A DNA stretch of 64,000 bases from Cucurbitaria berberidis CBS 394.84. Its lineage: Eukaryota; Ascomycota; Dothideomycetes; Pleosporales; Cucurbitariaceae. Shown here in pieces: positions 61,174 to 64,000 of this stretch (the first letter of the stretch is position 1; each line of letters starts with the position of its first letter). The notes beneath the pieces are model-generated. The model did no database searches. It saw nothing but the letters and a program-made list of their open reading frames with translations, and was not told the DNA's origin. Location of the stretch: NCBI RefSeq assembly GCF_010015615.1, contig NW_024468936.1:310001-374000 (forward strand), read 5' to 3'. The position numbers and the translations under genes were made by a program.

Positions 61174-64000
61174 ATGCCCAAGAACGCTCACCCGCCCCGC
61201 GGTAAATCCGCCGCAAAGAAGCCTGTTCCCCCAGAAGAAGACACCAGCTTCATAGTCTTCGGTGATGGCAAGCCCAAAAGGAAGAAGAAAGAAGAAGATT
61301 CAACTGGCGGGGATACGGCTCAGAATGATAGTAAAGGCAAGGGGAAGTCCTCAGCAGGACTGCCTGAAGAGGGGCCAAAAAAGCCAGACACTAGGACCCT
61401 GATTGCAGGTGCTTCTTGGACTGGCAAGTTGCCCGTCAACTTGCTTTCGGAACATTTCCAGAAGCAGCACTGGGGCAAGCCCGATTATCGCATTGTAAGC
61501 ACCCGTTCTCGCTACTATGAGACAATCTAACTCTTCGTCTACAGCGCAAGGATGGCGACCAGCACTTTGCTTACGCTGTGGTACTGTCCAAGCTGAACCA
61601 GAAGACGCGAGAAACGACAACCTTACCACCGATCAAGATCCCATCGGAGCTCGAAGATAAAGCACACCAGCCCACAGCTGTAGAGGCCCGCAATTTCGCA
61701 GCCGCCTACATACTGTTTCGGGTCGCTAGCGCAAAGAATCTGCACATGATGCTGCCTCCAACATATAAGGATCTCTGGAAAGGAGAGTTTACAGATCTCA
61801 AGAAGCGAGACGAGGCTGAAGGCAAAGGATGGATGTACGAGGCAGACCCTTTCTTCGGGTTCGCAGAGCGCGAAAAGGCCCGGGAGGCAGCGGCTAAGGC
61901 ACGCGAAAAGAGGCAAAAACAGCACGAAGAGGCACAGAAAGCGCACAATCTCCAGCCAGGGGCAGCCATGCCGAGCTCCAAAGGTCCAGCTCCTAGTAGG
62001 AATCTGCTGAAAGGGTGGGAACGTGTACCCAAGATTGAACTAGGAAAACGAACGCGAAAAGAGGCTGAACGCCTCATCCGGCGAGACGCAATCTGGAATC
62101 CACACGCCATTCAGGTCAATTCAAACGTCAAGTCCAAACTCACAGATGAGATTGCTGAGCTTGGCTTCCGGAGAAGCCATGTTGAGGAAGCTGCCGACCT
62201 ATGCAAGGATCGTGAGGAAATCATCGAGTGGCTCCTCATCCACGTCCCCGAGGACGACTTGCCATCATGGAGTTTACCGGAGGGATACGTTGCCGGTATC
62301 AGTATGGCTAGCTCTAACCTCAAGCGCGAAGGCGCTGTATTGCGCCTTGCCACCGCGGGATATTCTGCAGATCTCTGCGAAGAAGCGTACGACAGCCAAG
62401 GCGGTGATGAGAGGAAAGCAGCAGCGCTGCTACAGTCTCGCCTACTCCGACCGAACGAGGATGAGAAAGATATTGCCCAAGAGCTGGCAGACCTCGCGAT
62501 TGCTCATGCACCGGCTGAGCCGTCGGAAGACGATCCTTGGGAGGTTGAGATGTCTTCGCTGGAAGCAATATACGACAAGCTCTTTTCCCGGCCATCGCCA
62601 GCCATGTGTCGCATTGAACTTGACGTGAAGCAGCAGGGCAAACGCCTCATTCTGCAGGTTAGAAAACCCTTTGGCCTATACCCAGCCGTCGTACCGATCA
62701 TCACCTTCGAGGCGCCAATCCCTGCGTACATCCGACTCAGCATAATTAGGCAGGCATTGCTACATGCTGAAGCTAACTACATCGGAATGCCAATGGTGTA
62801 CGATATTGTAGACTGGTTACAACAGAATGCTGGCGAGATCTTCAAGAACCCAGGAAAATTGAGCGATGTATCATCCGGTCTTGCTGCAGCAGATCACTCT
62901 ATCAGCCAGCAGAGTCAGCGGAGGACGGGTAAAGGCAGATTTCGGAAGCCGATAGACTGGAAGCTAGCAACTCCAGCGAGTCAGAAAGTGTTAACTGACT
63001 GGCAAGCTAAGCAGGGTAGCCCGGCTCAGCTGAAGATGATGAATGTTCGACAGTCACTTCCAGCATGGCGATTGAGAGACGAGATAGTTTGGACAGTTAA
63101 CAACAGCCAAGTGACTATCATATCGGGTGAGACAGGTTCCGGGAAATCTACCCAGTCTGTACAATTTGTCCTCGATGATCTCATCCAACGACAGCTTGGT
63201 GCTGTCGCGAACATCATCTGCACGCAGCCACGTAGGATCTCTGCCCTCGGTCTCGCTGATCGTGTGGCTGACGAGCGCTGCTCTCGGGTTGGCGAAGAGA
63301 TTGGTTACACCATCCGAGGCGAGTCGAAGCAAAAGCCTGGCGTGACTAAGATCACTTTTGTCACAACCGGTGTTCTTCTTCGACGGCTGCAGACATCTGG
63401 TGGTAACGCAGATGATGTTGTTGCCGCCCTCGCCGATGTCAGCCACGTTGTCGTCGATGAAGTTCACGAGCGCAGTTTGGACACTGACTTCTTACTTGTG
63501 TTGCTTCGCCAAATTCTCCGTACGCGAAAAGACCTGAAAGTCATCTTGATGAGTGCCACTTTGGACGCCGACGTCTTCGAGGCATATTTCAGGGATGTGG
63601 GACCGGTAGGCCGCGTCGAAATCGAAGGTCGAACCCATCCCGTCACGGACTACTATGTTGACGACGTGGTGCACTTCACCAACTTCAAGGGTAATGCAAT
63701 AGGCGATGATGAGGACGCGGGAGAGAAGTCGTTTTCCGCAAACCTCCGAAGTATTGGCTTTGGTATCAACTATGATCTTATTGCAGAGACAGTCCGTCAT
63801 ATTGACCGCCAGCTTGGATCCAAGGATGGGGGCATTCTGATCTTCCTCCCTGGTACCATGGAGATCGATCGCACGCTTCAAGCGCTCAACCAATTCGCCA
63901 ACCTTCATGCTTTGCCGCTTCATGCATCGCTTCTACCGGCTGAGCAGAAGCGCGTCTTTCCCCTGCCACCCGCCGGCAAACGCAAAGTTATTGCGGCTAC
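61174..64000 (+). CDS. DExH-box RNA helicase, DHX57/YLR419W-like (3' end cut off)
   Basis: Two exons (61174-61494, 61545 onward) run off the right edge after about 925 residues. After a Lys-rich N-terminus, a coiled region (AEREKAREAAAKAREKRQ) is seen, followed by a UBA-like segment (VKSKLTDEIAELGFRRSHVEEA) and an RWD-like segment (VEMSSLEAIYDKLF). The helicase core then has GETGSGKST (Walker A), TQPRRISALGLADRV (Ia), DEVHERSLDTDF (II, DEVH) and MSATLDADVF (III), then FLPGTMEID. The C-terminal RecA half, HA2 and OB parts lie beyond the window. UBA plus RWD plus DExH matches human DHX57 and yeast YLR419W, whose RNA targets are unclear. It is preceded by a divergent promoter shared with the aprataxin gene. 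Confidence 0.94.

Noticed and set aside
1..64000. tRNA, rRNA, snRNA and CRISPR arrays
   Set aside because: I scanned for B-box-like GGTTCGAATCC words, regularly spaced repeats and rRNA-like blocks. Hits such as the GGTTCGAGGCG near 13915 have no matching acceptor stem. A tRNAscan-type search would be decisive.

Overview
This window looks like nuclear DNA of a filamentous ascomycete. The evidence is short introns (about 45-120 nt, mostly GT-AG), tightly packed genes on both strands with 0.3-1.5 kb gaps, and fungus-typical families: a HET domain protein, a Zn2Cys6 regulator, an AA9 LPMO, Pex11C, a DUF/CCCH protein and a guanyl-RNase. The wording of many proteins suggests a Dothideomycete, probably Pleosporales. 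That placement is an inference; no marker locus is present. I find 31 protein genes (two cut by the window ends) and no tRNA, rRNA, CRISPR or intact transposon.

Layout. 1-7.2 kb is housekeeping: an adaptin-binding p34/Irc6-like gene (partial), Sm protein D3, mitochondrial PGP phosphatase Gep4, a Pro/Gln-rich vWA-domain protein and ribosomal protein uL15 (RPL28). 7.2-11.5 kb is sparser and accessory-like: a lone HET-domain gene between two long empty flanks. 11.5-26.1 kb holds a SprT-like/BTB protein with a changed active site, an Mpv17/PMP22-family protein, an unrecognised Cys-containing protein, MPP alpha subunit, a Dma1-type FHA-RING ubiquitin ligase, a bestrophin-like channel and a Pex11C-like peroxin. 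26.1-37.8 kb is the second accessory stretch: a 69-residue Cys-rich ORF, a secreted RNase T1-like enzyme, an AlcR-like zinc-cluster factor, a beta-lactamase-like serine hydrolase and a Cys-rich single-pass membrane protein, with AT-rich gaps. 37.8-46 kb is conserved again: GEN1/Yen1 resolvase, Ncs2/Ctu2, a PTM1-like 7-TM protein and Iba57. 46-54.7 kb holds a 2OG-Fe(II) oxygenase, an AA9 LPMO, an MFS transporter, a Gfo/Idh/MocA oxidoreductase and a VOC/glyoxalase-fold protein. 55.8-64 kb has TRAP-alpha/Irc22, a CCCH protein with a possible NYN/PIN-like domain, aprataxin/Hnt3 and the start of a DHX57-like DExH helicase.

How the genes relate. Most are independent housekeeping functions. Loose themes are genome maintenance (resolvase, aprataxin, SprT-like protein), peroxisomes (Pex11C and the PMP22-family protein, both with CCTCGG boxes upstream) and extracellular or plant-biomass functions (AA9, RNase, MFS, Gfo/Idh). 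Gene models were spliced by eye. Junctions were chosen for reading-frame continuity and family agreement, and they remain predictions.
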